Translations under genes and position numbers: made by a program
Source of the DNA: Archangium violaceum
GTDB taxonomy: Bacteria > Myxococcota > Myxococcia > Myxococcales > Myxococcaceae
DNA: 64,000 bases
NCBI RefSeq assembly: GCF_016887565.1
Contig: NZ_CP069396.1
Coordinates: forward strand, 5,500,001 to 5,564,000
Direction: 5' to 3'
Shown here: positions 26,658 through 34,969 of the stretch, in pieces
How positions within the stretch are numbered: position 1 is the stretch's first letter
How the letters are laid out: every line of letters starts with the position of its first letter
Notes under the pieces: model-generated
Told to the model about the DNA's origin: nothing
The model's database searches: none
Seen by the model: only the letters and a program-made list of their open reading frames with translations

Positions 26658-27290
26658 ATGGTCCTCAAAGGACAGTTCCTCGAGCGCTCCACGCTCATCC
26701 CCGTGGGCCGCGAGGTGATGGAAGGTGTGGCGCACCGGGGCGACGAGCGTCCCCCGCTGCTCGTCCTCCCACCCCGGCCCGAGGAAGGGGGTGGCATGGA
26801 CCATGTCATCGGGGCCGAGCTGGCCTTCGCCGCGGCCTCGGCCGGCCACCCCACGCTGCGCTTCAACTACCGCGGTGTCGGTGGCAGTCAGGGGGCGCGG
26901 GGCTCGGGCGAGGCACTGTTCCAGGACGCCGAGGCCGCGCTGGGGGTGGTGCTGGAGAACGCCCAGGCGCCCACGGCGGCGGTGGCCGCGCTCCACGGGA
27001 GCGCCCGGGTCGTCCTCGAGCTCCGGGCGCGTCACCCGGAGATCGCTGGCCTGTGCCTGGTGAGCCCCAGGGGAGTGAGCGCTCGGGAGCTGGCCGGGCT
27101 CGGGCGGGAGCTGCTGGTGGTGGTGGGTGAGCTGGACTCCACCCTGTCCCGGGCCGAGCTGGCACAGGCGGTGGATGCGGCGGGGGGGGTGTTGCAGGTG
27201 GTGGAGGGCGCCGGTGCCAATTTCCATCACGCCCTACCCTTGGTGGGAAAAGCCGTGCGCACCTGGCTGAAGATGCTGTCGGGCAAGTGA
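26658..27290 (+). CDS. Alpha/beta-hydrolase-fold protein with altered nucleophile elbow
   Basis: The 210-residue product resembles the short dienelactone-hydrolase-like/UPF0227-type hydrolases: RFNYRGVGGSQG near residue 70, a core strand LLVVVGELDS and a terminal His pair in ANFHHALP. The expected GxSxG elbow is replaced by AALHGSARVV, so it may be inactive or use an unusual nucleophile. It is monocistronic after the HEPN unit. Confidence 0.7.
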   Translation: MVLKGQFLERSTLIPVGREVMEGVAHRGDERPPLLVLPPRPEEGGGMDHVIGAELAFAAASAGHPTLRFNYRGVGGSQGARGSGEALFQDAEAALGVVLENAQAPTAAVAALHGSARVVLELRARHPEIAGLCLVSPRGVSARELAGLGRELLVVVGELDSTLSRAELAQAVDAAGGVLQVVEGAGANFHHALPLVGKAVRTWLKMLSGK

Positions 27291-27430
27291 CCGATGTGCT
27301 GTAACCCGTTGAATTGACGAAGGATCCTCATCCTGGGGGGAACTTGTCCCCCGGGAGGGGTGTCGACCAGACTCGAGTCAGACCCAATCGTTCCGCCGTT
27401 CGTTCGTATGGGTCGTCATAAGGAGCGCCC

Positions 27431-29296
27431 ATGCCCATGAAGCGATTGACCCTGGCACTGGCGGTGCTGGCCCTGACGGCGGCGGCCTGCGCGTCCCGCT
27501 CGGACGGGGAGGGGAAGGAGACGGCCGCGGAGAGTCCGGCCGTGGACACCTCGCGCAGAGAGCTGTCCCAGGAGGTGCCCGGCGGCATCGTCGTGGACTT
27601 CAAGGACGGCACCACCAAGGCCGAATTCGATGCCTGGGAGCCCGATTGGGGGGTGGACCTGGAGTTCAACTCCGTGGAGGGCTCGCAGACGGGCGTGACG
27701 ATCGCCCGGGACGTGGGTGACGTGGACGCGGTGCTCGCGCGCATCCGTCAGAACCCGGCCGTTGAGTCCGCCGAGCCGCTGAGGGTGTACTCGGTGCCGC
27801 CGGGCGAGGATCTCGTGTCGGAGGAGCCGGCCGCGCGCGAGGACGCCGACGAGGACGGCTTCACGCCGAACGATCCGGACTATCCCAAGCAGTGGAACCT
27901 CCGGATGATCCACATGCCGAAGGCGTGGAAGGAGAGCCGCGGCAAGGGCGTGGTGGTGGCGGTGCTGGACACGGGCATCGCCTACGAGGACCACGACGAC
28001 TTCAAGCAGGTGCCGGACCTCAAGGGGGCGAAGTTCAAGAAGGGGTACGACTTCGTCAACGACGACGAGCACGCCAATGACGACCACGGGCACGGCACGC
28101 ACGTGGCGGGCACCATCGCGCAGGCGACCAACAACGGCCAGGGCGTGGCCGGCGTGGCCTTCGAGGCGACGCTGATGCCGGTGAAGGTGCTGAACCACTT
28201 CGGCTCGGGCACGTCGGCGGACATCGCCGAGGCCATCCGCTTCGCGGCGGACAACGGCGCCAACGTCATCAACATGTCCCTGGGTGGTGGAGGCCACTCG
28301 CAGGTGATGGCGGACGCGGTGGCCTACGCGCGGAAGAAGGGCGTCACGGTGGTGGCGGCGGCGGGCAACGCCGGGCGCTCGCGGGTGGAGTTCCCGGCGG
28401 CGTATCCGGGCGCGGTGGCGGTGGCGGCGGTGGGCCCGGGCGGCACGCGTGCCCCGTACTCGTCCTATGGCAAGGAGCTGGACATCGCGGCCCCCGGTGG
28501 TGACAAGCGCCAGGGCGACGCGGGCGGCATCCTGCAGAACACCATCGACCCGAGGGATGTGTCGCGCTCCGTCTACGCGGCCTACCAGGGCACGAGCATG
28601 GCGACGCCGCACGTGGCCGCGGTGGCGGCGCTGCTGTACGCCGAGGGCGCCAGCGGACCGGACGAGGTGGAGAAGGCCCTCTACGCCGGGGCGAAGCGGG
28701 TCCAGGACCAGGCCTGGACGGAGGAGTACGGGCACGGGCTGCTGGACGCCGAGGCCTCGCTGAACGCGCTCGGGGGTGGGGTGTCCCGCTGGCCGTCCAT
28801 GTGGTGGGCGCTGGCCCTGCTGGCGCTGGTGCTGCTGACGATTCGCGGGCGCGAGCGTCCGGGTTACCTCAACATCCTCTTCCGGCCGAGCTTCCTCCTG
28901 CCGCTGGTGCTGGCCACGGTGGGCGTGTTCTTCGCGCGCTCGTGGTTCGGCGGGGCCTCGGGCGTGGCGGGAGACGTGGTGGACGCCGCCTGGCTGCCCA
29001 TCCCCGACTGGCAGCGCATCATCTTCGGCCGGGGCAAGCTGGCCAACCCGCTCTTCTACAGCTCGCTCATCCCCCTGCTGCTGTCCTTCCTGGCCATCAA
29101 GTTCCAGGGGCTCCGGCCGGCCATCGGCGGGCTCTCGCTGGGCTTCGCGGGCTTCCTCTCCTACGCCGCCTGGTCCAATGCCCCCGCGCTCGCGTGGATG
29201 CCCTTCACCTTCCTGGCGCTGCCCTGGCTGGTGATCAACGTGTTCATCTGCCTCATCATCGCGCGGGCCATGCTCCGCAAGGAGACGGCGGTATGA
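27431..29296 (+). CDS. Subtilisin-family (S8) protease with C-terminal multi-pass membrane anchor
   Basis: The 621-residue product starts at ATG 27431 (AAGGAGCGCCC upstream). A signal peptide ends in TAAAC (Cys20), a possible lipobox. An I9-like propeptide spans about 50-125. Catalytic Asp180 (VLDTGIA), His221 (HGTHVAG) and Ser389 (GTSMATPHVA) are intact, with oxyanion Asn313. After residue 455 come about five hydrophobic segments, including PSMWWALALLALVLL and FTFLALPWLVINVFICLII, forming a membrane domain instead of the usual PPC or sortase tail. The protease domain would face the periplasm. It is coupled to a small downstream gene (ATGA). Confidence 0.88.
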   Translation: MPMKRLTLALAVLALTAAACASRSDGEGKETAAESPAVDTSRRELSQEVPGGIVVDFKDGTTKAEFDAWEPDWGVDLEFNSVEGSQTGVTIARDVGDVDAVLARIRQNPAVESAEPLRVYSVPPGEDLVSEEPAAREDADEDGFTPNDPDYPKQWNLRMIHMPKAWKESRGKGVVVAVLDTGIAYEDHDDFKQVPDLKGAKFKKGYDFVNDDEHANDDHGHGTHVAGTIAQATNNGQGVAGVAFEATLMPVKVLNHFGSGTSADIAEAIRFAADNGANVINMSLGGGGHSQVMADAVAYARKKGVTVVAAAGNAGRSRVEFPAAYPGAVAVAAVGPGGTRAPYSSYGKELDIAAPGGDKRQGDAGGILQNTIDPRDVSRSVYAAYQGTSMATPHVAAVAALLYAEGASGPDEVEKALYAGAKRVQDQAWTEEYGHGLLDAEASLNALGGGVSRWPSMWWALALLALVLLTIRGRERPGYLNILFRPSFLLPLVLATVGVFFARSWFGGASGVAGDVVDAAWLPIPDWQRIIFGRGKLANPLFYSSLIPLLLSFLAIKFQGLRPAIGGLSLGFAGFLSYAAWSNAPALAWMPFTFLALPWLVINVFICLIIARAMLRKETAV

Positions 29297-29508
29297 AGCT
29301 GACCGGCCGCGTGGTGTTCCGCGACATCGAGACGGGCGTCTGGGTGCTCGAGGGGGATGACGGGCGCACCTACCAGCTCGCCGGTGGCGACCGGAAGATC
29401 AAGAAGGACGGTCAACGCGTGGAGGTCGAGGGCGACGTGGCCCGCGACGTGTTGACCGCCGCCATGGTGGGCCCCGTCTTCAACGTGGCCTCCTACCGGT
29501 TCCTCTGA
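29293..29508 (+). CDS. Small OB-fold-like protein
   Basis: The 71-residue protein overlaps the S8 stop (ATGA). The sequence, with GVWVLEGDDGRTYQLAGGD and GQRVEVEGDV, has the short-strand pattern of small OB-fold domains (DUF5818-like). The function is unknown. Coupling suggests it is made with the protease. Confidence 0.65.
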   Translation: MKLTGRVVFRDIETGVWVLEGDDGRTYQLAGGDRKIKKDGQRVEVEGDVARDVLTAAMVGPVFNVASYRFL

Positions 29509-29509
29509 G

Positions 29510-29920
29510 TCAGCGGTGCGGCTCTCCTCCCGAGGGGGGCCGCACCATCCGCTGCATCAGGTGCTCGAGCGCCTTCGTTGGCTCCTGGCACAGGCCCGAG
29601 TGCACGGGGCCCGTCTGGAGCATCGTGCTGCGCGGCGCCACCAGCCAGTGGAAGCGCTCCTTCTGTGGCAGCTGTCCGATGGGCCCCGCCGCCCTGCCTC
29701 CCGCGCACAGGCGGGGGATGGCCTCCAGGTGGCCGCGGATGAGGTCCACGTCGACGTCCGGCGCGAGCGCCAGCAGGCGCCGCTCGTCCAGCTCCACCCG
29801 CGCATCCAGGAACCGCCGGGTGAGGCAGTAGAGGATGACGCCCGCGTTGATGAACTCCTCGCGCTCCACGCGCGGCACGACGCGGATGACGGCGTAGTCA
29901 AACGAGCTGTGCGCGGGCAC
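29510..29920 (-). CDS. DUF3037 protein coupled to a HipA-like kinase
   Basis: The 136-residue product carries the DUF3037 signature FDYAVIRVVPRVEREEFINAGVIL (positions 7-30 of the protein) and a conserved RLCAGG. It overlaps the 3' end of the HipA-like gene by 23 nt on the minus strand, a pairing I know from other genomes. Function is unknown; it converges with the OB-fold gene, separated by 1 nt. Confidence 0.82.
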   Translation of the reverse strand: MPAHSSFDYAVIRVVPRVEREEFINAGVILYCLTRRFLDARVELDERRLLALAPDVDVDLIRGHLEAIPRLCAGGRAAGPIGQLPQKERFHWLVAPRSTMLQTGPVHSGLCQEPTKALEHLMQRMVRPPSGGEPHR

Positions 29921-30683
29921 GCTCCGCCTCCTCGATGAACGCTGGCGCCGCTTCCAGGCGCTTCAGCAGGTACGTGGCATACGCCTCCCGGTGCTCCGTC
30001 ACCGTGGTGAAGCGCGGCTCCACCGCCGGGCCCAGCCACGCGTCCGGGACGCACGAGACGACGTGCTGGATGACCTCCGCCGTCACCTTCTGGCGCAGCG
30101 TGGCCAGTGCCTCGGACAGCGCCGAGGCCCACGGCAGCAGCACGTGATCGCGGATGGGCTGGAAGCGGCTCTGGCTGCGCTCCAGGTAGTCGTCCCACGC
30201 GTGGTGGAAGTACAGGGACGCGCCGTGGTCGATGAGCCACAGCTTCTTGTGCCAGCTCAGGAGGTTCGGGTTCTTCGGCGTCCGGTCCACGTTCGTCACG
30301 TAGGCGTCGAAGCAGACGATCGCCGAGGCCTCCGCGGCCTCCGGCGCGGGGCGTACCGTCGGATCGAACGTGATGGAGCCCGGCAGGTAGTCCATGCCCA
30401 GGTTGAGCCCCGGGCTCGCCTTGATGAGGTCGCGGATCTCCTCGTCGGGCTCGGCGCGGCCCAGCGCCGGATCCAGCTCCACCAGCACGAGCTCCGGCAT
30501 CCTCAGGCCCAGCGCCCGCGCCAGCTCGCCCGAGAGGATCTCCGCCACGAGCGCCTTGATGCCCTGGCCCGCTCCCCGGAATTTCAGCACGTACAGGCCC
30601 GAGTCCTCCGCCTCGATGATGGCGGGCACCGAGCCGCCCTCGCGCAAGGGCGTGACGTAGCGTGTCGCGGTGATCGTTCTCAC
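29898..30683 (-). CDS. HipA-like kinase-domain protein
   Basis: GTG 30683 was chosen; GAGG at about 30,693 falls inside a repeat element. The 261-residue product is a shortened HipA-type kinase: an ATP-binding region (YVLKFRGAGQG), the catalytic loop equivalent FDAYVTNVDRTPKNPN (Asn131, Asp133, Asn138) and the metal-binding IDHG (Asp152). The N-terminal HipA-1 domain and a HipB-like DNA-binding partner are absent. Instead it is paired with DUF3037. A role in growth control or protein phosphorylation is inferred; the substrate is unknown. Confidence 0.8.
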   Translation of the reverse strand: MRTITATRYVTPLREGGSVPAIIEAEDSGLYVLKFRGAGQGIKALVAEILSGELARALGLRMPELVLVELDPALGRAEPDEEIRDLIKASPGLNLGMDYLPGSITFDPTVRPAPEAAEASAIVCFDAYVTNVDRTPKNPNLLSWHKKLWLIDHGASLYFHHAWDDYLERSQSRFQPIRDHVLLPWASALSEALATLRQKVTAEVIQHVVSCVPDAWLGPAVEPRFTTVTEHREAYATYLLKRLEAAPAFIEEAERARAQLV

Positions 30684-30689
30684 GTTTCG

Positions 30690-30723
30690 ACCCTCACCCC
30701 AGCCCTCTCCCAGGGGGAGAGGG
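30690..30723. repeat. Dispersed intergenic palindromic repeat, copy 3
   Basis: GACCCTCACCCCAG is followed by CCCTCTCCC (30,703-30,711) and GGGGAGAGGG (to 30,723). It spans almost the whole gap between the CPBP protease stop and the kinase start, and on the minus strand its GGGGTGAGGG supplies the kinase gene's ribosome site. Confidence 0.7.
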
Positions 30724-30734
30724 TGCATCCACGG

Positions 30735-31895
30735 TCAGCGAACATGGGTTCTCTTCAGTTTGGACTGCCTCGCCCGCTCCTGGGCGTACTCCTCGAGCGG
30801 GATTTCTCCCCGGCGCGCGCGCACCCGGAGCTCGTACAGGGCTTCGCGCTCGGCGTGCAACGCATCCGAGGCGTCCTCGGGGATGGGCCGCAGGGGGTAG
30901 TGCTGATCGATCTGGCTCAGCTGGATGCCCCGCGTGTCCAGGGCCACGTAGGCGCCCAGTGAGAGCGCCGCGGCGAACATCCAGGGGACCGCCAGATGGA
31001 GGAGCCTCGTTGCCGGCTCCAGCCGCACGGGGGCCTCGCGGGCCTCCACGAGCTCCGCCGGACGGGGCGGGCCCAGCAGGCCCGGGAAGCGGCGCGCGGC
31101 GGATATCAATCCCCAGACGGCTCCGCTGCCCAGGAGCGCGAACATCAGGATGAACTGCACCTCCTGGCCGGCCGTCGGCTCCTGGGGGGAGTCGATCTGT
31201 TTCGCGATGAAGAACAGCACCGTGGACACGATGTTGTTGGCCGCGTGCGCGAGGATGCCGGGCCACAGCGAGCCGGTGCGCAGCAGCAGCCAGCCGAACA
31301 GCACTCCCAGCTCCACGCGGGCGACGAAGCCCACCGGATCCAGGTGGAACGCGCTGAAGACGACGGCCGAGAGGACGAGGGCTCGCAGGGGAGGTCCCCC
31401 CGGTGCCTTCAGTCCCTGGAAGAAGATGCCCCGGAAGAAGAACTCCTCGCACACCGGGGCCCCGAGGCTCACGCTCGCCACGATGAGGGCCAGCTCCACG
31501 GGCGACTGGCCCCGGAAGATGTCCGCCACGTCGTAGATCTCCCGCCAGGCCTTGGGCATGAGCGCCTGGGAGACGTACTGGACGGGGGCGACGATGGCGA
31601 AGAAGTTGACCGCGCCCAGGAGGAAACCGAAGGCCAGCGGTCCCAGGCCCGGGAAGGTCAGCCCGGTGTAGCGCACCGGATCCCGCCCGGTGGCTCGCAG
31701 CACGAACCAGCCCAGGCCGAGGAAGACGAAGATCTGCGTGAACCAGATGCCGAAGGCCGCGTTGAGGAGCTGGACGAACACCCCCGTCACCAGGAAGGCC
31801 ACGAACACGATCATCGCGGCGACCACCGCCACGGCGCGTGGCTCGAGCAGCGGCGGCGAGGGTGTGGGCGGCAGGCTGGGGGTGACGTCTTCCAC
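30735..31895 (-). CDS. CPBP-family (ABI/CAAX) intramembrane metalloprotease
   Basis: GTG 31895 is preceded by CGGAG. The 386-residue protein has about eight membrane segments. CPBP motifs are complete: EExxxR (Glu150, Glu151, Arg155), a downstream AFHL (His184) and HAANN (His217, Asn221). Family members cleave peptides in the membrane, often for bacteriocin self-immunity or peptide maturation. No bacteriocin gene was found. The C-terminal third (after 300) is a cytosolic tail with charged helices. Confidence 0.87.
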   Translation of the reverse strand: MEDVTPSLPPTPSPPLLEPRAVAVVAAMIVFVAFLVTGVFVQLLNAAFGIWFTQIFVFLGLGWFVLRATGRDPVRYTGLTFPGLGPLAFGFLLGAVNFFAIVAPVQYVSQALMPKAWREIYDVADIFRGQSPVELALIVASVSLGAPVCEEFFFRGIFFQGLKAPGGPPLRALVLSAVVFSAFHLDPVGFVARVELGVLFGWLLLRTGSLWPGILAHAANNIVSTVLFFIAKQIDSPQEPTAGQEVQFILMFALLGSGAVWGLISAARRFPGLLGPPRPAELVEAREAPVRLEPATRLLHLAVPWMFAAALSLGAYVALDTRGIQLSQIDQHYPLRPIPEDASDALHAEREALYELRVRARRGEIPLEEYAQERARQSKLKRTHVR

Positions 31896-32064
31896 CGGCT
31901 TTCTCCGGCTGCGAGGGCGGCGCTCGGAACGCGAGGCGCCGGGGTGCGGCACTTCTATAATGCCCGGATGACGACGTGCTTCCCGGTTATGAACGCAGGC
32001 GAGGACGTACGGGGTGGTATGAGCCTGACCGGCCGTGATGGGTGCGGTAAGGAGTGAGTAGGGG

Positions 32065-32376
32065 ATGCGACACTTTCGGAGCAGTGACTTCCGTGCCGGG
32101 CGGGCCTGGGGCGCCCTGGACATCGCCGAGCTGAACGGGGTCTCGGTGCGTCTGCACTGGACCAACGCGCCCTACGAGTGGCACGTCAACGAGGGCGAGG
32201 AGGTGTTCGCCGTCCTCGACGGGGCCGTGGACATGCACGTGAGGCAGGACGGCGAGGTGCGGATCATCCCGCTGCGCGCCGGGGACGTCTTCCACGCCCA
32301 GGTGGGGGATGAGCACGTGGCCCATCCCCTCGGGGAGGCGCGGATCCTGGTGATTGAGAAGGCCGGCAGCGTGTAG
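32065..32376 (+). CDS. Small cupin-domain protein
   Basis: The 103-residue protein is a single cupin barrel: WHVNEGEEVFAVLDG, then LRAGDVFHAQVGDEHVAHP. Metal ligands are probably His40, Glu44/45 and His72 or His81-type residues. It starts behind an AAGGAGTGAG site and converges with plsB. Substrate unknown. Confidence 0.83.
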   Translation: MRHFRSSDFRAGRAWGALDIAELNGVSVRLHWTNAPYEWHVNEGEEVFAVLDGAVDMHVRQDGEVRIIPLRAGDVFHAQVGDEHVAHPLGEARILVIEKAGSV

Positions 32377-32385
32377 GGCAGGGGC

Positions 32386-34959
32386 TCAGGCCTGCTGGCG
32401 CAGGTAGCGGCGGATCTCCTCGGCGAACTGCTTGCAGGCCGCCGTGTCGGGCGCCGCCGGCCCCAGCTTGAGCTTCTTGTCCTCCTCCACGAGGTAGCGC
32501 TGGTCCAGCAGGTAGGCGACGGCGTTCTCCAGCGTCACCTTGGCCAGGGACTCGGCGGCGGTGATGCGCCCCGAGTGGTACTCGGCCCGGCCCAGGTCCA
32601 TGGCCTGCTTCACGAAGGACTTGCGGTCCTGTGCCACGCCCGTCGCCACCTCCGGCAGCGTCTGGGTCGCGATCAGGTAGGCCTCCAGGTAGTCGCGCAG
32701 CAGATCCGCCAGGAACTCCAGCTCCGGACGCGCATGGGGCTCGGGCGCCACGCTCAGGGTGTCCCCTTCGTACAGCACCAGCCCCATCCGCACCATCCGC
32801 TCCACCATCTCCGAGAAGATGGTGTCGAAGCTGGCGCCCACCCGGTAGATGAACTCCACCTTGAAGAGCCGCGACAGCCACAGTGCCCGGGCCTTCACCT
32901 CGTCGAACGGCGCCGGGGCCCCCACCAGCAGCGCGGTGGCCACGAGGCTGCGCGCCGCCACCAGGTTCATCAGCGTGTTCTTGTAGAAGGACATCTCGGC
33001 GCGGCGATCGTCCTCGGCCTGGTAGATGACCTCGCCGTGCGCCTTCTGCGTGCGCACCATCCCATCCGAGCAGAAGGTGCGCATGGCGTCCTGGATGGCG
33101 CCCATGGCCTCGGGGTTGCTCGGCGAGTCCTTCAGCAGGGTGGACAGCGGTGCCTTCTCCTCCGCCGCGATGCGGCGCAGGACGGAGATGCGGTCCGTCA
33201 GCTCGCGGCTCGTCATGCCGCGCCGGCGGTGGGCCAGCAGCGACGCGCTCACCAGGGCGTGGGGCGTGACCGTGGACACCTTGCTGATGCCGTACATCAC
33301 CCGGTTGCCCAGCGCGCGCACCAGGCCCTTCTTCTGGTCGTCCGAGATGGGCTGGGCCGGATCGAGCCCGCGGCTCTTCATCAGCTCCACCAGCGACAGC
33401 GGCTCGTCGAAGGTGAGGTGGATGCGGCCGTAGCGCGCCGTGAGCACCTTGGGGGTGCTCAGCAGGGCCTTGATGTCCTCGGGCTTCTTCTCGCCGCCGG
33501 CCAGCTCCTTGGAGTAGCTGCCCGACTCCACGACCTTCTCGTAGTCGATGGACACGGGCACGAAGATGAGATCGTTGCGAGCGCCCTCGAGCACGGACTC
33601 CACCTGCCAGGTGAACATGCCCAGCTTGGGCTGCAGCAGCTTGCCGGTGCGCGAGCGCCCGCCCTCGGGGAAGAACTCCTGGTGCACGCCGTCGTGGGCC
33701 AGCTTCTTCACGTAGCCCTTGAAGGAGGCGGCATACACCTTGTCGTCCTTGAAGGAGCGGCGCAGGAAGAAGGCGCCGCAGCGGCGCAGCAGGGGCCCCA
33801 GGGGCCAGAAGGACAGGTTGGCGCCCGCGGCCACCAGTGGCACCGCGTAGCCGCGGTTCCAGAGGATCCAGCTCATCACCAGGTAGTCCACGTGGCTCTT
33901 GTGCGAGGGGCACAGCACCAGCGGGGCCTTGCTGGCCGCCTTCAGGGCCCGGTTGAGCCCCGCCTCGTCCACCTCGATGCCGTCGTAGATGCGGTTGAAC
34001 ACCCACCCGAGCAGGGGCGAGACGAAGGCCAGCGTCGTGGGGCTGGGCTTGGCGGCGATGGCGCGCAGGTTGCGCCGGGCCTGGCGCAGCACGCTCTCGG
34101 GGCGGCGGTTGCTCTCGGTGGCGACCGCGTCCAGGGACTTGCGCAGGGTGCGGTCGCGCAGCGTCTCCTCGATGATGCGCTCGGGGGACTTCACCGGTGG
34201 CCCGAAGACGGCTTGCGTCTCGCGCGCCAGGTGATGGTTGAGCGCGCTGCGCACCTTGCGGGCGATCACCTCGTCCGAGTCCTGCGGGTTCTCCTCGATG
34301 AAGCGCTTGAGATCGATGGGCTCGCCCACGCGGAACTGCGCGCGGCGGTAGTTGCGGAAGAAGGCCACCATCGAGTGCAGGAAGCCAGGGGCCTCGGGGC
34401 TGCCGAAGACGTGGTCCCACACGTTGGGCTTGGCGCGGGCGGTGCGCTTCTCCCAGACGAAGAGCTCCGGCACCAGGTAGACGGTGCGGTCCCCCTTGCG
34501 CGCCATGGCCACCAGGGAGGGGAAGGGGTTCTCCTTGATGTCCTTGCCCGAGGCGCTCAGCAGGGCCGTCTTCTTGAGGAAGATGAGGCCGCTGCCGCCG
34601 TGGCGCCGGGCGTAGGTGAAGCGCACGTCGAAGTCACCCCGCTGCGCCGTCTTGCGGAAGGGCCGGGTGAACCAGGGACGCAGGTTCACCACGGCCCGCA
34701 CGGGGGGCAGGGCCCGGCGCACCATCGCCCAGGCCAGGTAGAGGTAGTTGACCCAGGCCGTGGTGCGCATGACGTGCACCACGAAGCCCTTGGCGTGGAG
34801 CGCACGCAACTCGTCCTCTGCCTCGGTGGGGAAGCGCACCCCATCGAAGTAGCGCTGGCCCAGCACCCGGGAGACGGGGCCGAACTCCTCCTTCAATGCA
34901 TCGCTGTGATTCGTAGCCTGCACCAGGGCGGTATCCACGTGCGGCCCCCCTTTCTCCAC
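32386..34959 (-). CDS. plsB: Glycerol-3-phosphate 1-O-acyltransferase
   Basis: The 857-residue product matches full-length PlsB. The acyltransferase H-x4-D motif is PSHKSHVDYL (His353, Asp358), block II is GAFFLRRSF, and block III is FFPEGGRSRTGK (Glu432). It transfers an acyl chain to the sn-1 position of glycerol-3-phosphate at the inner membrane, starting phospholipid synthesis. GTG 34959 has AGAGAGG upstream, formed partly from the argS stop, which is 10 nt away; the two genes form an operon. Confidence 0.92.
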   Translation of the reverse strand: MEKGGPHVDTALVQATNHSDALKEEFGPVSRVLGQRYFDGVRFPTEAEDELRALHAKGFVVHVMRTTAWVNYLYLAWAMVRRALPPVRAVVNLRPWFTRPFRKTAQRGDFDVRFTYARRHGGSGLIFLKKTALLSASGKDIKENPFPSLVAMARKGDRTVYLVPELFVWEKRTARAKPNVWDHVFGSPEAPGFLHSMVAFFRNYRRAQFRVGEPIDLKRFIEENPQDSDEVIARKVRSALNHHLARETQAVFGPPVKSPERIIEETLRDRTLRKSLDAVATESNRRPESVLRQARRNLRAIAAKPSPTTLAFVSPLLGWVFNRIYDGIEVDEAGLNRALKAASKAPLVLCPSHKSHVDYLVMSWILWNRGYAVPLVAAGANLSFWPLGPLLRRCGAFFLRRSFKDDKVYAASFKGYVKKLAHDGVHQEFFPEGGRSRTGKLLQPKLGMFTWQVESVLEGARNDLIFVPVSIDYEKVVESGSYSKELAGGEKKPEDIKALLSTPKVLTARYGRIHLTFDEPLSLVELMKSRGLDPAQPISDDQKKGLVRALGNRVMYGISKVSTVTPHALVSASLLAHRRRGMTSRELTDRISVLRRIAAEEKAPLSTLLKDSPSNPEAMGAIQDAMRTFCSDGMVRTQKAHGEVIYQAEDDRRAEMSFYKNTLMNLVAARSLVATALLVGAPAPFDEVKARALWLSRLFKVEFIYRVGASFDTIFSEMVERMVRMGLVLYEGDTLSVAPEPHARPELEFLADLLRDYLEAYLIATQTLPEVATGVAQDRKSFVKQAMDLGRAEYHSGRITAAESLAKVTLENAVAYLLDQRYLVEEDKKLKLGPAAPDTAACKQFAEEIRRYLRQQA

Positions 34960-34969
34960 GCGAGCCTCT

